From: Streptomyces sp. CG 926
Lineage (GTDB): Bacteria > Actinomycetota > Actinomycetes > Streptomycetales > Streptomycetaceae
NCBI RefSeq assembly: GCF_003148825.1
Contig: NZ_QGGZ01000006.1
Coordinates: 310,001 to 374,000, forward strand
DNA: 64,000 nucleotides
Reading direction: 5' to 3'
In this document: in pieces, positions 33,755 through 43,900 of the stretch
Position numbering within the stretch: position 1 is the stretch's first letter
Layout: the number at the start of each line of letters is the position of its first letter
Translations under genes and position numbers: made by a program
Notes under the pieces: model-generated
Told to the model about the DNA's origin: nothing
Database searches by the model: none
What the model saw: the letters and a program-made list of their open reading frames with translations, nothing else

Positions 33755-33790
33755 CTCGGTGCCCGCCGGAACGCGAGCGGGAGCGGTCGA

Positions 33791-35479
33791 TCAGGACCGG
33801 TCCAGCAGCGTGGTCAGCACCTCGTGCAGGACGGCCGCCGGATCGGCCACCGCCTGCGCCGAGCGCCAGGCCACGAACCCGTCCGGGCGGACGAGGATCG
33901 CACCCTCCGGGGTCGTGCCGTGCACCTCGGCCCAGTCGCCGCCGTTCGCCGGGATCAGGTCGGCCTCCGGCCCGGTGCCGATCGCGTACACGTCCAGGGG
34001 CAGCCCGAGCTCCTCGGAGACCGAGCGCCCCGCGGCCCGCCAGGGCGCGTCCTGCGAGCACAGCAGGACGAAGGAACGCTCGTAGAGGTCCACCGTGGAC
34101 TTGGGCTCCGGATCCCCCGGACCGCAGAGCCACATGTGCGGTGCGCGGCTGCCCGGATCGCCGCAGAGCCGCATCCGTTCGGGCACGACCGGCCGGTCCG
34201 GGTCGGCTCCGAGCACCGCACCCCGGTTGTAGCGGTAACCCATGGCCACGGAGAGGACCCCGCCCTGCCGTCCGCCCGCGCCCGGCACCGCGTCCGGCAG
34301 GGCCGCGGGCGCGGACCCGGCGGGGGACGTGGGCTCGGCGTCGGGCTCGTAGCCCGGGTGGCTGTGCTCCGCCGAACGCGCGGAGGCGCGTTCGCTCGTC
34401 GCGCGGGCCACCGGCAACCGCTCGGCCTCGTAGGTCTGCAGCAACCCCGGCCCGGCCGAACCGCCCAGCACCGCGGCGAGCTTCCAGGCGATGTTGTGGG
34501 CGTCCTGGATGCCGGTGTTCGAGCCGAACGCGCCGGTGGGCGACATCTCGTGGGCGGAGTCGCCGGCCAGGAAGACCCGGCCGACCGCATACCGTTCGGC
34601 GACCCGTTCGGCGGCGTGCCACGGGGCCTTCCCCGTGACCTCGACGTCCAGGTCGGGGGCGCCGACGGCCCGGCGGATGTGCTCGACGCAGCGCTCGTCG
34701 GTGAAGTCCTCCAACGTCTCGCCCCGGTCCGGGTGCCAGGGCGCGTGGAAGACCCACCGCTCGGCGTTGTCGACCGGCAGCAGGGCCCCGTCGGCGTCGG
34801 GCTTCGTCAGGTAGCACACGATGAAACGCCGGTCGCCGACCACGTGGGACAGCATCCGGGACCGGAAGGTGATGCTCACGTTGTGGAACAGGTCCCCGGA
34901 GCCGCTCTGGCCGATCCGGAGCGCCTCCCGCACGGGACTGCGCGGCCCGTCGGCGGCGACGAGGTAGTCCGCGCGCACCGTGCTGTGCTCCCCGGTCTCC
35001 CGGTTCTTCACGATCGCGGTGACCCCGCCCGGGTCCTGGTCGAAGGAGAGGAGTTCGGTGGAGAACCGCAGGTCGGCCCCGAGGGTCGGGGTCACGGACA
35101 TCAGGACCGGCTCGATGTCGTTCTGGCTGCACAGACACCATGCCGCCGGACTGAAGCGCGCGAGCGCGCCACCCGGGTCGATTTCCTCGAAGAGCCACTC
35201 CTGGTCGTCACCGGTCAGCGAGCCGCCCTGCAGGATGCCGTGGTTGTCCGCCAGGACCGAGGCGGCCTCACGGATCCGGTCCTCGACACGGGCGACCCGG
35301 AACAGTTCCATCGTCCGTACGTTGATACCGCGTCCGCGTGGGTGCATCGAGGTACCCGCGTGCTTCTCGACCACCATGTGCGCGATGCCATGCCGGCCGA
35401 GGAAGAGCGAGGTGCACAGACCCACCAGCGAGCCGCCCACGATGAGGACCGGGACGTGGTGGTCGACGTTTTCCTTCAT
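33791..35479 (-). CDS. FAD-dependent polyketide hydroxylase (whiE ORFVIII-like)
   Basis: A 562-residue group A flavoprotein monooxygenase. VPVLIVGGSLVGLCTSLFLGRHG is the FAD motif at residues ~8-30, VAADGPRSPVREAL the DG motif near 160, and VFLAGDSAHEMSPTGAFGSNTGIQDAHNIAWKLA the GD motif near 290; the C-terminus has the thioredoxin-like domain with LVRPDGFVAWR. It resembles hydroxylases of aromatic polyketide pathways. GGAAGAG precedes the ATG. It is divergent from a SchA/CurD gene, exactly the arrangement of hydroxylase and ORFI in whiE-type spore-pigment clusters. Confidence 0.92.
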   Translation of the reverse strand: MKENVDHHVPVLIVGGSLVGLCTSLFLGRHGIAHMVVEKHAGTSMHPRGRGINVRTMELFRVARVEDRIREAASVLADNHGILQGGSLTGDDQEWLFEEIDPGGALARFSPAAWCLCSQNDIEPVLMSVTPTLGADLRFSTELLSFDQDPGGVTAIVKNRETGEHSTVRADYLVAADGPRSPVREALRIGQSGSGDLFHNVSITFRSRMLSHVVGDRRFIVCYLTKPDADGALLPVDNAERWVFHAPWHPDRGETLEDFTDERCVEHIRRAVGAPDLDVEVTGKAPWHAAERVAERYAVGRVFLAGDSAHEMSPTGAFGSNTGIQDAHNIAWKLAAVLGGSAGPGLLQTYEAERLPVARATSERASARSAEHSHPGYEPDAEPTSPAGSAPAALPDAVPGAGGRQGGVLSVAMGYRYNRGAVLGADPDRPVVPERMRLCGDPGSRAPHMWLCGPGDPEPKSTVDLYERSFVLLCSQDAPWRAAGRSVSEELGLPLDVYAIGTGPEADLIPANGGDWAEVHGTTPEGAILVRPDGFVAWRSAQAVADPAAVLHEVLTTLLDRS

Positions 35480-35630
35480 GGCTCTTCCATGCCCTGTACG
35501 AGGCCGGTTCCCTCGCTCGTTCACCCGCTTGGTTCTCTCCTCTCGCGCCGCAGGGATTACGGGACAACGATCGGTTCGGGTGGCGCCGCCCCGTGGCGAC
35601 CCGACCGTGTGGTCTCGAAGGAGTGTGAAG

Positions 35631-36815
35631 ATGACGACCTTGTCGGAACGGATATCCCAGTCCGCCTTCGACGGCTCGAGGCTTCGGGTCGTACTGCTGC
35701 TGGATCTGTACGACGGTGCCCAGAATCAGTTCCTCGAGGTGTACGAACATCTCCAGGCACAGGTGTCCTCCGTCCCCGGACACATCAGTGACGAGTTGTG
35801 CCAGTCGATCGAGAATCCGTCGCAGTGGCTCATCACCAGCGAGTGGGAGAGCGCACCGCGGTTCTTGGCCTGGATCAACAGCGAGGAACACGTCGCGTCG
35901 GTGCAGCCGCTGCACGGCTGTGTACGGGACACCCGCTCGCTGCGTTTCAGTGTGCTGCGGGAGATCGGCAAGGGGCCGGGGCCCGGTTCCCCCTCCCGCA
36001 CCGGCCCGCCCTCCACCGCCGCCGCTTCACCGGACGCCGCGGACAGAGCGGCCCGGGCGGCCCGGGGCAGCCTCCAGGTCGCTCCCCGGCGCGGTGACGG
36101 CGTGGTCCGCCACGCGCTCACCTTCACCGTGAAACCCGGTAGCGAGCCGGTGGTGGCGGAGCTCCTGGCCGGGTACACCTCCCCGCAGGCCCAGGTCGAC
36201 GAGAACACCCGGCTGCGCCGCACCTCGCTGTTCATGCACGGCAACCGCGTCGTCCGGGCGGTCGAGGTGGAAGGCGACCTGCTGGCGGCCCTGCGCCACG
36301 TGGCCCAGCAGCCCGAGGTACAGGCGTTGGAGGAGGCCATCAACCCGTACCTGGAACAGGACCGGGACCTCAGCGATCCCGGATCCGCGCGGATGTTCTT
36401 CACCCGCGCGGCGCTGCCCGCGGTGCACCATGTGGCGGCCGGCGGCCGCGAGAGCGCGGACCTCGGGCGGCACGCCCTCTTCTACCCCGCGAAGGACGGA
36501 TGCGGCACGGCGCTCGCCCGGCTGCTCGCCGGGCAGGACGAAGCGGCCGTGGACGACCCGACGAGCCCCATCGAGGGCAGCACCGTCTTCCAGCGCGACG
36601 ACATCGTCGTGCGCCTCCTCGACCTGCGCGGCCCGCTCGACGCGCGCCCCGCACTGGCCCTCGGCGTCGAGGGCGGCCACAAGGCGGCCGTGCTCGCCCG
36701 GCTGCTCGACAGCGCCAAGGACGGCGTCCCCACCACCGACCAGGAGATCTCCCGCTTCCTCGCGCGCTCTGAAATGCGCCTGATCACCGACCGGCGCTCG
36801 CCGGTCCAAGCCTGA
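35631..36815 (+). CDS. SchA/CurD-like protein with N-terminal ABM-type domain
   Basis: A 394-residue protein. Residues 1-110 resemble a dimeric-barrel monooxygenase domain (RVVLLLDLYDGAQNQFLEVYEHL, then LITSEWESAPRFLAWINSEEH). A Pro/Ala/Gly linker (about 112-150) leads to a SchA/CurD domain (VRHALTFTVKPGSEPVVAELLAGYTSPQAQVDENTRLRRTSLFMHGNRVVRAVEVEG; then two more barrel-like units to the end). Proteins of this type occur in curamycin, sch and whiE clusters, where they probably help folding or oxidation of the aromatic chain. GAAGGAG lies before the ATG. It is co-directional with the ACP gene. Confidence 0.88.
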   Translation: MTTLSERISQSAFDGSRLRVVLLLDLYDGAQNQFLEVYEHLQAQVSSVPGHISDELCQSIENPSQWLITSEWESAPRFLAWINSEEHVASVQPLHGCVRDTRSLRFSVLREIGKGPGPGSPSRTGPPSTAAASPDAADRAARAARGSLQVAPRRGDGVVRHALTFTVKPGSEPVVAELLAGYTSPQAQVDENTRLRRTSLFMHGNRVVRAVEVEGDLLAALRHVAQQPEVQALEEAINPYLEQDRDLSDPGSARMFFTRAALPAVHHVAAGGRESADLGRHALFYPAKDGCGTALARLLAGQDEAAVDDPTSPIEGSTVFQRDDIVVRLLDLRGPLDARPALALGVEGGHKAAVLARLLDSAKDGVPTTDQEISRFLARSEMRLITDRRSPVQA

Positions 36816-36828
36816 GGAGTTGTCCGTC

Positions 36829-37080
36829 ATGACCGCTCGACTGACCATGGAAGAACTGGCCGCCCTCATGAAGAAGGGGGCCGGCGTCACCGTCGACCCC
36901 GCGGCCATGGCGAGCCGCCCCGACTCGGGCTTCGACGAGTGGGGCCTGGACTCCCTGGGCCTCCTCGGCATCGTCGGTGAGCTGGAGAACCGGCACAGCC
37001 GGCCGCTGCCGGCCGACGCGGACCGGTGCAAGTCCCCGCGCGAGTTCCTCGACCTCGTCAACGCCGCCCTGGCGGCCTGA
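36829..37080 (+). CDS. acyl carrier protein of the type II PKS kind
   Basis: An 83-residue carrier protein. The phosphopantetheine site is the Ser in GLDSLGLLGIVGELENRH near residue 44, and RCKSPREFLDLVNAAL ends the fold; both are typical of aromatic-PKS ACPs. GAGGAG precedes the ATG, 13 bases after the SchA/CurD stop. A ketosynthase pair would be expected just upstream in an intact cluster but is missing. A terminator follows directly. Confidence 0.92.
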   Translation: MTARLTMEELAALMKKGAGVTVDPAAMASRPDSGFDEWGLDSLGLLGIVGELENRHSRPLPADADRCKSPREFLDLVNAALAA

Positions 37081-37107
37081 CGGCGACGTCCGGGACACCA
37101 CCGACGC

Positions 37108-37138
37108 CCTCGAGACCGGCTTCGTGCCGGTCTCGAGG
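37108..37138. terminator. bidirectional terminator after the ACP gene
   Basis: A perfect 13-bp stem (CCTCGAGACCGGC and its complement) with loop TTCGT between converging ACP and methyltransferase genes. Confidence 0.85.
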
Positions 37139-37162
37139 CGTGTGGTCCTATGCCGGCCGGCA

Positions 37163-38221
37163 TCACCCGGGCACGGTGCACTCGAACGCGTGCAGATAGG
37201 CGTTGACCGGTCGGATCTCGCCGATCACCAGTCCGGCGTCCTCCATACGGGCGCAGAGACTGGCCTTGGTGTGCTTCGCGCCGCCGACGTTGAGCAGCAG
37301 CAACAGGTCCATGGCCGTGGTGAACTTCATCGACGGGGTGTCGTCGACCAGGTTCTCGATGATGACGACCCTGGATCCGGGACGGGCCGCCTCGACGACG
37401 TTGCGCAGGGTCCTGCGCGTGCTGTCGTCGTCCCACTCCAGGATGTTCTTGATGATGTACATGTCGGCGTCGACCGGGATGGCCTCGCGGCAGTCCCCGG
37501 GGACGATGTCGGCCCGTGCCGCGAGCGGCCCGTCCTCCCGCAGTCGCGGGTCCGCCTTCGCCGCCACGCCCGGCAGGTCGAGCAGGACGCCCCGTACCGT
37601 CGGGTGCTTCTCCAGCAGGCTCGCCAGTACGTGCCCCTGGCCGCCGCCGATGTCCGCGACGACCGAGATCCCGGTGAGGTCGAGGAGCTCCGCGACGTCC
37701 AGCGCCGACTGCATGCTGGAGGTGGTCATGGCCCGGTTGAACACGTGGGCCGACTCGTGCGCGTCCTGGTGCAGGTAGTCGAAGAACCCCTTGCCGTACA
37801 GCTCCTGGAAGACGCTGCCGCCCGAGCGGACGGCGTCGTCGAGCCGCGGCCAGGCCTGCCAGGTCCAGGGCTCCGTGCACCACAGGGCGATGTAGCGCAG
37901 GCTGTGCGGGTCGTCCTCGCGCAGCAGGTGCGACATCTCGGTGTGGACGAACCGCCCGTCCTCCGTCTCCGCGAAGATCCCGTAGCAGGACAGGGCGCGG
38001 AGCAGCCGCTGCAGGGGCAGCGGCTCGGCGTTCACCGCGGTCGCGAGCTCGGCCGCGGTGGCGGGCGACTCCCCGAGGGCGTCGGCCACTCCCAGGCGGG
38101 CCGCGGCCCGTACGGCGGCGGCGCAGGCGGCGCCGAAGACGAGCTCACGCATGCGCATGGCCGGCTGGGGGGTGTGCTGGGGGGACGGGATCGGGGTGGG
38201 GGTGGGACTTACCGTGGTCAT
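37163..38221 (-). CDS. SAM-dependent O-methyltransferase (TcmO/DnrK type)
   Basis: A 352-residue methyltransferase. An N-terminal winged-helix dimerisation domain (LGVADALGESPATAAELATAVNAEPLPLQRLLRALSCYG) is followed by the SAM motif VVADIGGGQGHVLASLLEKHP near residue 185, DIVPGDCREAIPVDADMYIIKNILEWDDD, and VVIIENLVDDTPS. These methylate phenolic hydroxyls of aromatic polyketides. The N-terminal 20 residues are Thr/Pro-rich. With the hydroxylase, SchA/CurD protein and ACP it completes the pigment-like fragment. Confidence 0.93.
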   Translation of the reverse strand: MTTVSPTPTPIPSPQHTPQPAMRMRELVFGAACAAAVRAAARLGVADALGESPATAAELATAVNAEPLPLQRLLRALSCYGIFAETEDGRFVHTEMSHLLREDDPHSLRYIALWCTEPWTWQAWPRLDDAVRSGGSVFQELYGKGFFDYLHQDAHESAHVFNRAMTTSSMQSALDVAELLDLTGISVVADIGGGQGHVLASLLEKHPTVRGVLLDLPGVAAKADPRLREDGPLAARADIVPGDCREAIPVDADMYIIKNILEWDDDSTRRTLRNVVEAARPGSRVVIIENLVDDTPSMKFTTAMDLLLLLNVGGAKHTKASLCARMEDAGLVIGEIRPVNAYLHAFECTVPG

Positions 38222-38256
38222 GAGGCCTCGATTCTGCTGTTCAGGGGGATCACGCG

Positions 38257-39450
38257 TCAGCACATCCCGGCCGGCACCGAGGATGCGCACCGGTTGTTGA
38301 CGAACTGGTTGCCCGTTCCGGTCCCCTGGTTGGCCAGGTCCGCCGGCTTGTTGTCCCGCACCACGTTGTCCCGGATGACGTTGTCGGTGTTCGTCGCGCC
38401 CACGAAGCTCTTGAACAGCAGGATTCCGCCCGACAGCGGGGAGGCTCCGACGTTGCCGCGGATGTCGTTCGAACGGATGACCGTCTCCTCCGCGCCGGTG
38501 AGGACGATGCCGACGCCCTGGATGTCGGGGAGGCGGCTGTTGCCCTTGCAGAACTTGTTGTTCTCGTGGATCCGGTTGTTGCGGATGGTCATGTCCCCGG
38601 CTCCGGGCTCGCCCTCGTCGCCGACGACGAAGATGCCGCCGCAGTTGCCGGTGAGGTTGTTGCCGTAGACGGAGAGGTTGCGGACGCGCCTGACGGTGAC
38701 GCCGATCCGGTTGCCGGTCAGCGTGTTGCGGCGGACCACGGCGCCGAGGGTGTCGGTGGCGCCGCCCTCCCGGTCGACGGTGTTGGCGATGAAGAGGCCC
38801 GACTCGGCGTTGTCGCGGGCGGTGTTGTCGCGGAAGAGCCCGCGCGTGGAGCGCTCCTGGGCGATGCCCCAGGTGCCGTTCTTCTCGGAGATCACCCGCT
38901 GGACGCTCAGCCGGTCGGTGTAGGAGGCCCAGATGCCGTTGCGCTTGAAGCCCGAGACGGTCAGCGAGTGGATGTCCACGTCGACGACGGGCTGCTCCGC
39001 CGTCCCCATGACGCAGATGCCGGTGTCGGCCTGCGAGCAGGCGAGCGCCCGGCCGGACGTCGCGGGCGTGGCGGGCGTCGCGGAGGTCGCGGGCGTGGCG
39101 GGCGTGGCAGGCGTGGCGGGCGGCTTCGCGGCCGGCGCCTGGGCCGAGGCACCGGTGGCGGGCGGCGCGACCGGCGTGACCGGCGTGACGGCCGTGACCG
39201 GCGGCCTGATCACCGTCCGGGCACCGTACCCGCGCAGGGTGAGCCGCTTGGTGATCAGCACGTTCTCGTAGTAGGTGCCGGGCATCACGGTGATGGTGTC
39301 GCCCGGCCTGGCGTAGTTCACCGCGTCCTGGATCGAGTCGCCCGGGTGCACTCTGCGTCCGGCCGCGGCCGAGGAGGGCGCGAGCACGCCGAGACCCGCG
39401 GCCATGACGACTGCGATGCACGTGAGGGACTTGATTTGTCGGTTCGTCAC
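38257..39450 (-). CDS. secreted right-handed beta-helix protein (NosD/pectate-lyase fold)
   Basis: A 397-residue exported protein. The signal peptide ends near residue 30 (PSSAAA). GDSIQDAVNYARPGDTITVMPGTYYENVLITKRLTLRGYG starts the parallel beta-helix, and multiple short rungs follow (VVRRNTLTGNRIGV, LSVYGNNLTGNCGGIFV, MTIRNNRIHENN, TVIRSNDIRGN, NVIRDNVVRDN). A Thr/Pro/Ala linker with PAT units interrupts the first rungs at about residues 82-135. Four Cys in the C-terminal part may form disulfides. The fold fits polysaccharide binding or cleavage, but no lyase catalytic residues could be assigned. Confidence 0.85.
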   Translation of the reverse strand: MTNRQIKSLTCIAVVMAAGLGVLAPSSAAAGRRVHPGDSIQDAVNYARPGDTITVMPGTYYENVLITKRLTLRGYGARTVIRPPVTAVTPVTPVAPPATGASAQAPAAKPPATPATPATPATSATPATPATSGRALACSQADTGICVMGTAEQPVVDVDIHSLTVSGFKRNGIWASYTDRLSVQRVISEKNGTWGIAQERSTRGLFRDNTARDNAESGLFIANTVDREGGATDTLGAVVRRNTLTGNRIGVTVRRVRNLSVYGNNLTGNCGGIFVVGDEGEPGAGDMTIRNNRIHENNKFCKGNSRLPDIQGVGIVLTGAEETVIRSNDIRGNVGASPLSGGILLFKSFVGATNTDNVIRDNVVRDNKPADLANQGTGTGNQFVNNRCASSVPAGMC

Positions 39451-39646
39451 GATGCCGAAGTTATGGGCGAACACGGCCTCTCGCCACACTGCGCGAGCGG
39501 ATGGATACAGCCCGTGGGCAAACGGCCGCATTTTGACGTCCGGAGGAGTGGATAGTCGTACTCCGGGCGACGGCCGAACGGGGTGACGCCGGATCAGCTC
39601 CGGCCCCCCGGCGTGTCGCCCGGTCCGGGACGTCCCCGGCGGCGCG

Positions 39647-40195
39647 TCACACGGCGGCGAGACTCGCCGCGCCGAAGGAGACGTCGAAGCGGTCGCACCA
39701 GATGGTCACGCTGCTGAAGTCGGCGACGTTCACCTCGGCGGGGACGGGGTAGTTCTGGTCCCCCTTGTTGCCCTTGAGCTTGCCGAGGCTCGTGTGCTTG
39801 CCGTCGTCGAAGACGCGCCAACCCGCCACGCCCTCCTTCACCGGGGCGTCCGTCAGCCACACCCGCAGGTCCGGTCCGTTGCTCGTGTCGAGGTTCGCCA
39901 GCCGCAGCGTGTGGGACCCGTCGGGGAGCCGGATGAGCTCCACCGTGCCGGTGGTGCTGTGCTCGTGGCTGATCAGCGTTCCGCGGGCCACGGTCACCGG
40001 GGCCGTCGGAGCACCCGGTACGGTCGCGGACGCCCCCGGACCCGACGGCGCGGCGGCGGCCGGCAGCGCCTCGCGGACGGTCTCGTCCTGCCACAACTTC
40101 CACGGCTGCAGCCAGTACAGGGCCACCGCCGACACCACCGCCGCCGCGATCGATGCTCCGCCCAACAGTCGCCCGCGCCGCCTCGTCCGTGTCAC
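39647..40195 (-). CDS. DM13-domain membrane-anchored protein
   Basis: A 182-residue protein. One N-terminal TM/signal anchor (GASIAAAVVSAVALYWL, residues ~12-28) is followed by a Pro/Ala linker and a DM13 domain: HSTTGTVELIRLPDGSHTLRLANLDTSNGPDLRVWLTDAP, KGDQNYPVPAEVNVADFSSVTIWCDRFDVSFGAASL. The single Cys in WCDRF is characteristic. DM13 domains are proposed to act in extracytoplasmic redox chemistry. GTG start with AGGGAAC upstream. Confidence 0.9.
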   Translation of the reverse strand: MTRTRRRGRLLGGASIAAAVVSAVALYWLQPWKLWQDETVREALPAAAAPSGPGASATVPGAPTAPVTVARGTLISHEHSTTGTVELIRLPDGSHTLRLANLDTSNGPDLRVWLTDAPVKEGVAGWRVFDDGKHTSLGKLKGNKGDQNYPVPAEVNVADFSSVTIWCDRFDVSFGAASLAAV

Positions 40196-40450
40196 TGCCG
40201 TTCCCTCTTCCTCGCCTTGTGCCTGTCCCTACGGATTCAACGCGGCCGGGGCGCCGTGCGCCATGCCCGAGCCGATGACGAAAGTCTTACGCCGACCCAT
40301 CCGGCCGTTGCCCCTCGCCGCGCGTTCGGGCTGGTGGCAGCGGGTTTCCCGGGTTCGGCGGCGATGGGCAACGGGCAACCCGTCGACCCCGGTACGGGCC
40401 GGGGGCAGGCTGAAGCCGTCAGCACGAGGCAAGCATCACAAGGGGAAACC

Positions 40451-40813
40451 ATGCGCAAGATGTTCCGCGGCGCCGCCGCGCTCGCCACCGCCGTCGTCGC
40501 CGTGATCGCCCTCAGCGGTTCGGTCGAGGCCAAGCCGGCCGACGCCTGGGCCGGCTGCCCGGACGGGGCGGTCTGCATCTACCCTCAGAACCAGAACCCC
40601 GCCGTCAAGCCGACGCACGTCTTCTACTCCTACGGCGCGCACAATCTGAGCAACCAGTTCGGGAACCACTGGGTGCTCAACAACCAGTACGGCGGTGCGA
40701 CCGCAAATCTGTGCACGGGTTCCGGAGGCTCGGGCTGCGGCAGCCCCATCGCCTCCAAGACCGGTGTCTACGCCGACCTCACGCCCATCAACTCGATCCG
40801 GCTCAACCGGTAG
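40451..40813 (+). CDS. small secreted protein, beta/gamma-crystallin- or I36-inhibitor-like
   Basis: A 120-residue exported protein. The signal peptide ends near residue 27 (SVEAK). The mature part has four cysteines, CPDGAVC near residue 36 and CTGSGGSGC near 92, suggesting two disulfides, with FYSYGAHNLSNQFGNHWVLNNQYGGATANLC between them. The layout recalls the peptidase-inhibitor I36 family of Streptomyces, but the match is loose. AGGGGAAACC precedes the ATG. Upstream 250 bases contain no other gene. Confidence 0.8.
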   Translation: MRKMFRGAAALATAVVAVIALSGSVEAKPADAWAGCPDGAVCIYPQNQNPAVKPTHVFYSYGAHNLSNQFGNHWVLNNQYGGATANLCTGSGGSGCGSPIASKTGVYADLTPINSIRLNR

Positions 40814-40963
40814 CCGCGCCCCCGTCAGGGCGGCGTGCGGAGCCGCCCGTCACGTGGCTCCGCACGCTCGTGTGCCGGTCGTACCGGTCCGAAGAGGCGG
40901 TCGTCCGCCCCACCCCCGCTGTAGCCTGGGCACTCCCGTACCGCTGCCTGGGCGCGCACTGCC

Positions 40964-43900
40964 ATGGGGGATGTCTTGGGGGATCCGGACCACCGGCGCA
41001 AGACCGATCGCCAGCCCGAGTCCGACGGCTCCGCGATGCACTTTCCCGCGCAGCTGAGACGTCTGCGGGTGCAACGCGGCCTGTCCCTCGCGGACCTCGC
41101 CCGGCAGACGCACTACAGCAAGGGCTACCTGAGCAAGATCGAGACCGGCTCGAAGCGCGTCACCGTCGACGTCGCGCGACGCTGCGACGACGTACTGCGG
41201 GCCGGGGGTGAACTGGTGCGGATGGTGAGGGAAACGGGGCCGCGCGGCTCCGACGGCGACGGCACCGGCACGGGCACCGGCGGCGACCGCTCGGGCGGCG
41301 CCGGTCCGCAGGTGGACACCGAGTGTCCCTACCGGGGCCTGCCGGCCTTCACCGCGCGGGAGGCCCGCTGGTTCTTCGGGCGGGACCGGGCGACGGCCGA
41401 GCTGATCGAGCGGGTCTTCGAACGGATCGGCGAGGGCCCGCTGATGCTGCTCGCCCCGTCGGGCGCCGGCAAGTCCTCCCTGTTGAACGCCGGTCTGGTG
41501 CCGGCGCTGCGCGGGGGCGACTTCCCGATGCCGGGCTCCGACACCTGGCCGGTGCTGCGCTTCACGCCCACCGCGCATCCGCTGGAGGAACTGCTGGACT
41601 GCGCCGCGAAGGCCCTGGGCGGCCGTCTCGGTGTCACCGTGGACGAGGTGCGCGACCGGCCGCACGCGCTGCTCGCGGCCGTCCGGCGACGCTCGGACGC
41701 TCCCCCGGCGGCCGGCCTCGACCGCAGGCCGCCGCCCCCGCGTCCGGTGCTGCTCGTGGACCAGTTCGAAGAGCTGTTCACGTCATGTGCCGACGAGGAC
41801 GAGCGGCGCGCCTTCGTCCGGGTGCTGTGCGCGCTGGCGGCCGCCCCACCCGAGGAGGACGGCCTCGAACCGGAGGGTCTCGAACCGGACGGCCCCGGCC
41901 CGGAGGGTCTCGGACCGGACGGCCCGGTACCGGAGGGTCTCGGACCGGACGGCCCGGTACCGGAGGGTCTCGACCCCGCCGTCGTGGTGCTCGGCGTACG
42001 GGCCGACTTCTCCGGGAACTGCCTGGACCTGCCGGAACTGGCTCCGGTCTTCACCCGAGGGCTGTTCGTCCTGCCCCCGATGTCCCTCGCCGAGCTGCGG
42101 GAATCGATCACCCGCCCGGCGGACCTCGCCGGCCTGACCCTCGAACCGGGCCTGTTCCCGCTGCTGATGCGCGATGTCGGGCTGCGTGACGATTCGCCCG
42201 ACCGCATTCCCTCCGGGGTGCTCCCCCTGGTCTCCCACGCCCTGCTGGCCACCTGGGACCAGCGCGAAGGCGCCACCTTGACCGTCGCCGGGTACGAGCG
42301 CACCGGCGGCATCCAGGGGGCGATCGCCCGCACCGCCGAGGAGGTGTTCACCCGCCTGTACCCGGCCGAGCAAAACACGCTCCGCCGCGTCCTGGTGCGG
42401 CTGGTGCACGTCGCGGACGGTACGGGTGCCACGCGCCGCCGGATGAGCCGCACCGCCCTGATGGAACAACTGGCCGACGCGGGCCCCGCCGCGGCCGCGC
42501 TCGACACCTTCGTCCGGGCCCGTCTGATCACCATGGACAGCGACACCGTCGAGATCACCCACGAGGCCCTGCTGCATGCCTGGCCACGGCTGCGCGGCTG
42601 GATCCGCGCCGACCGGGCCGGGCTCCTGGTCCATCAGCAACTGGCCCACGCCGCCGCCGAATGGGAGCGCGAGGGGCGCGACCCGTCGGCCCTGCACCGC
42701 GGGACCCGGCTGGAGAACGCCCGGGCCTGGGCCGACGAGCACGACGGCCGGAGCCGGCTCGCCCCGCTGGAGGCCGCCTTCCTCCGGGCGAGCCAGGACG
42801 CGCAGGGCAGCCGTGAGCGGCAGGCCGGGCGCCAGGTGCGGCTTCGACAGTGGACGCTGGCCACGCTCGTGGTCCTGCTGGTCCTCGCCATGGGCGCGGG
42901 CGGGCTCGCGTACCAGCAGCGCGCCGGCGCGCTCGGCCAGGAGCGCGTCGCCCGGTCGCGGGCGCTGGCCCTGCAGTCCGCGGCGCTGGCCGCGGGCCAG
43001 CCCGAGGCCTCGATGCGGCTCGCCGGTCAGGCGTACCGGACCTCGCCGACGATCGAGGCCCGCGGGGCGCTGCTGAGCACCCAGTCCCAGCCCTTCGTCG
43101 CCCGCCTCGGCGGGCACGGCGGGCCGGTCAACGCGGTGGCCTTCGCGCCGGACAACGGCACGCTGGCGACGGCCGGTTCGGACGGGACGGTGACCCTGCG
43201 GCGGGTGGCCGACCGTCGGACGATCGCGACCTTCACCCTGCCCGGGCGGGTGCGGGCGGTGGCCTTCAGCCCCGACGGCTCGACGCTCGCGGCCACGTCG
43301 ACGGACGGGCCGGCCCGGCTCTGGGAGATCGCCGCCGGTGGTGGCCGTGGCACACCGCTCCCGGCGAGTACGGCCGGTGCCCGGGCCGTTGCCTTCGCGC
43401 CGGACGGGCGGAGCCTGGCCGTCGCCGGTGCCGACGGGACGATCGGGCTGTGGGACGCCGCCGGGGACCACGGCGCGCTGACCTCCCTGACCGGTCACAC
43501 CGGGCGGGTCAACGCGTTGGCGTACGCCCCCGACGGCCGGACGCTGGTGTCGGCCGGCGCCGACCGGACCGTACGGCTGTGGGATCCGGTGGCGGCGGGT
43601 CCGCTCGCGGTCCTCACCGGACACACCGACGAGGTGCTGGGCGCGGCCTTCGCCCCGGACGGTCGTACGGTCGCCACCGGGGGCGTCGACCGCACCGTAC
43701 GGCTGTGGGACGTGGCGGGCCGCCGGACGACGGCCACGCTCACCGGGCACAGCGACGACGTGAACGGTGTCGCCTACACACCGGACGGCACGACGGTCGT
43801 CAGCGCGGGCGGCGACGGCACGACCCGGCTGTGGGACGTGGCCGGGGGCCGGGCGGTGGCCACGCTCGCCGGACACACCGACTACGTCCTCGGGGTGGCC

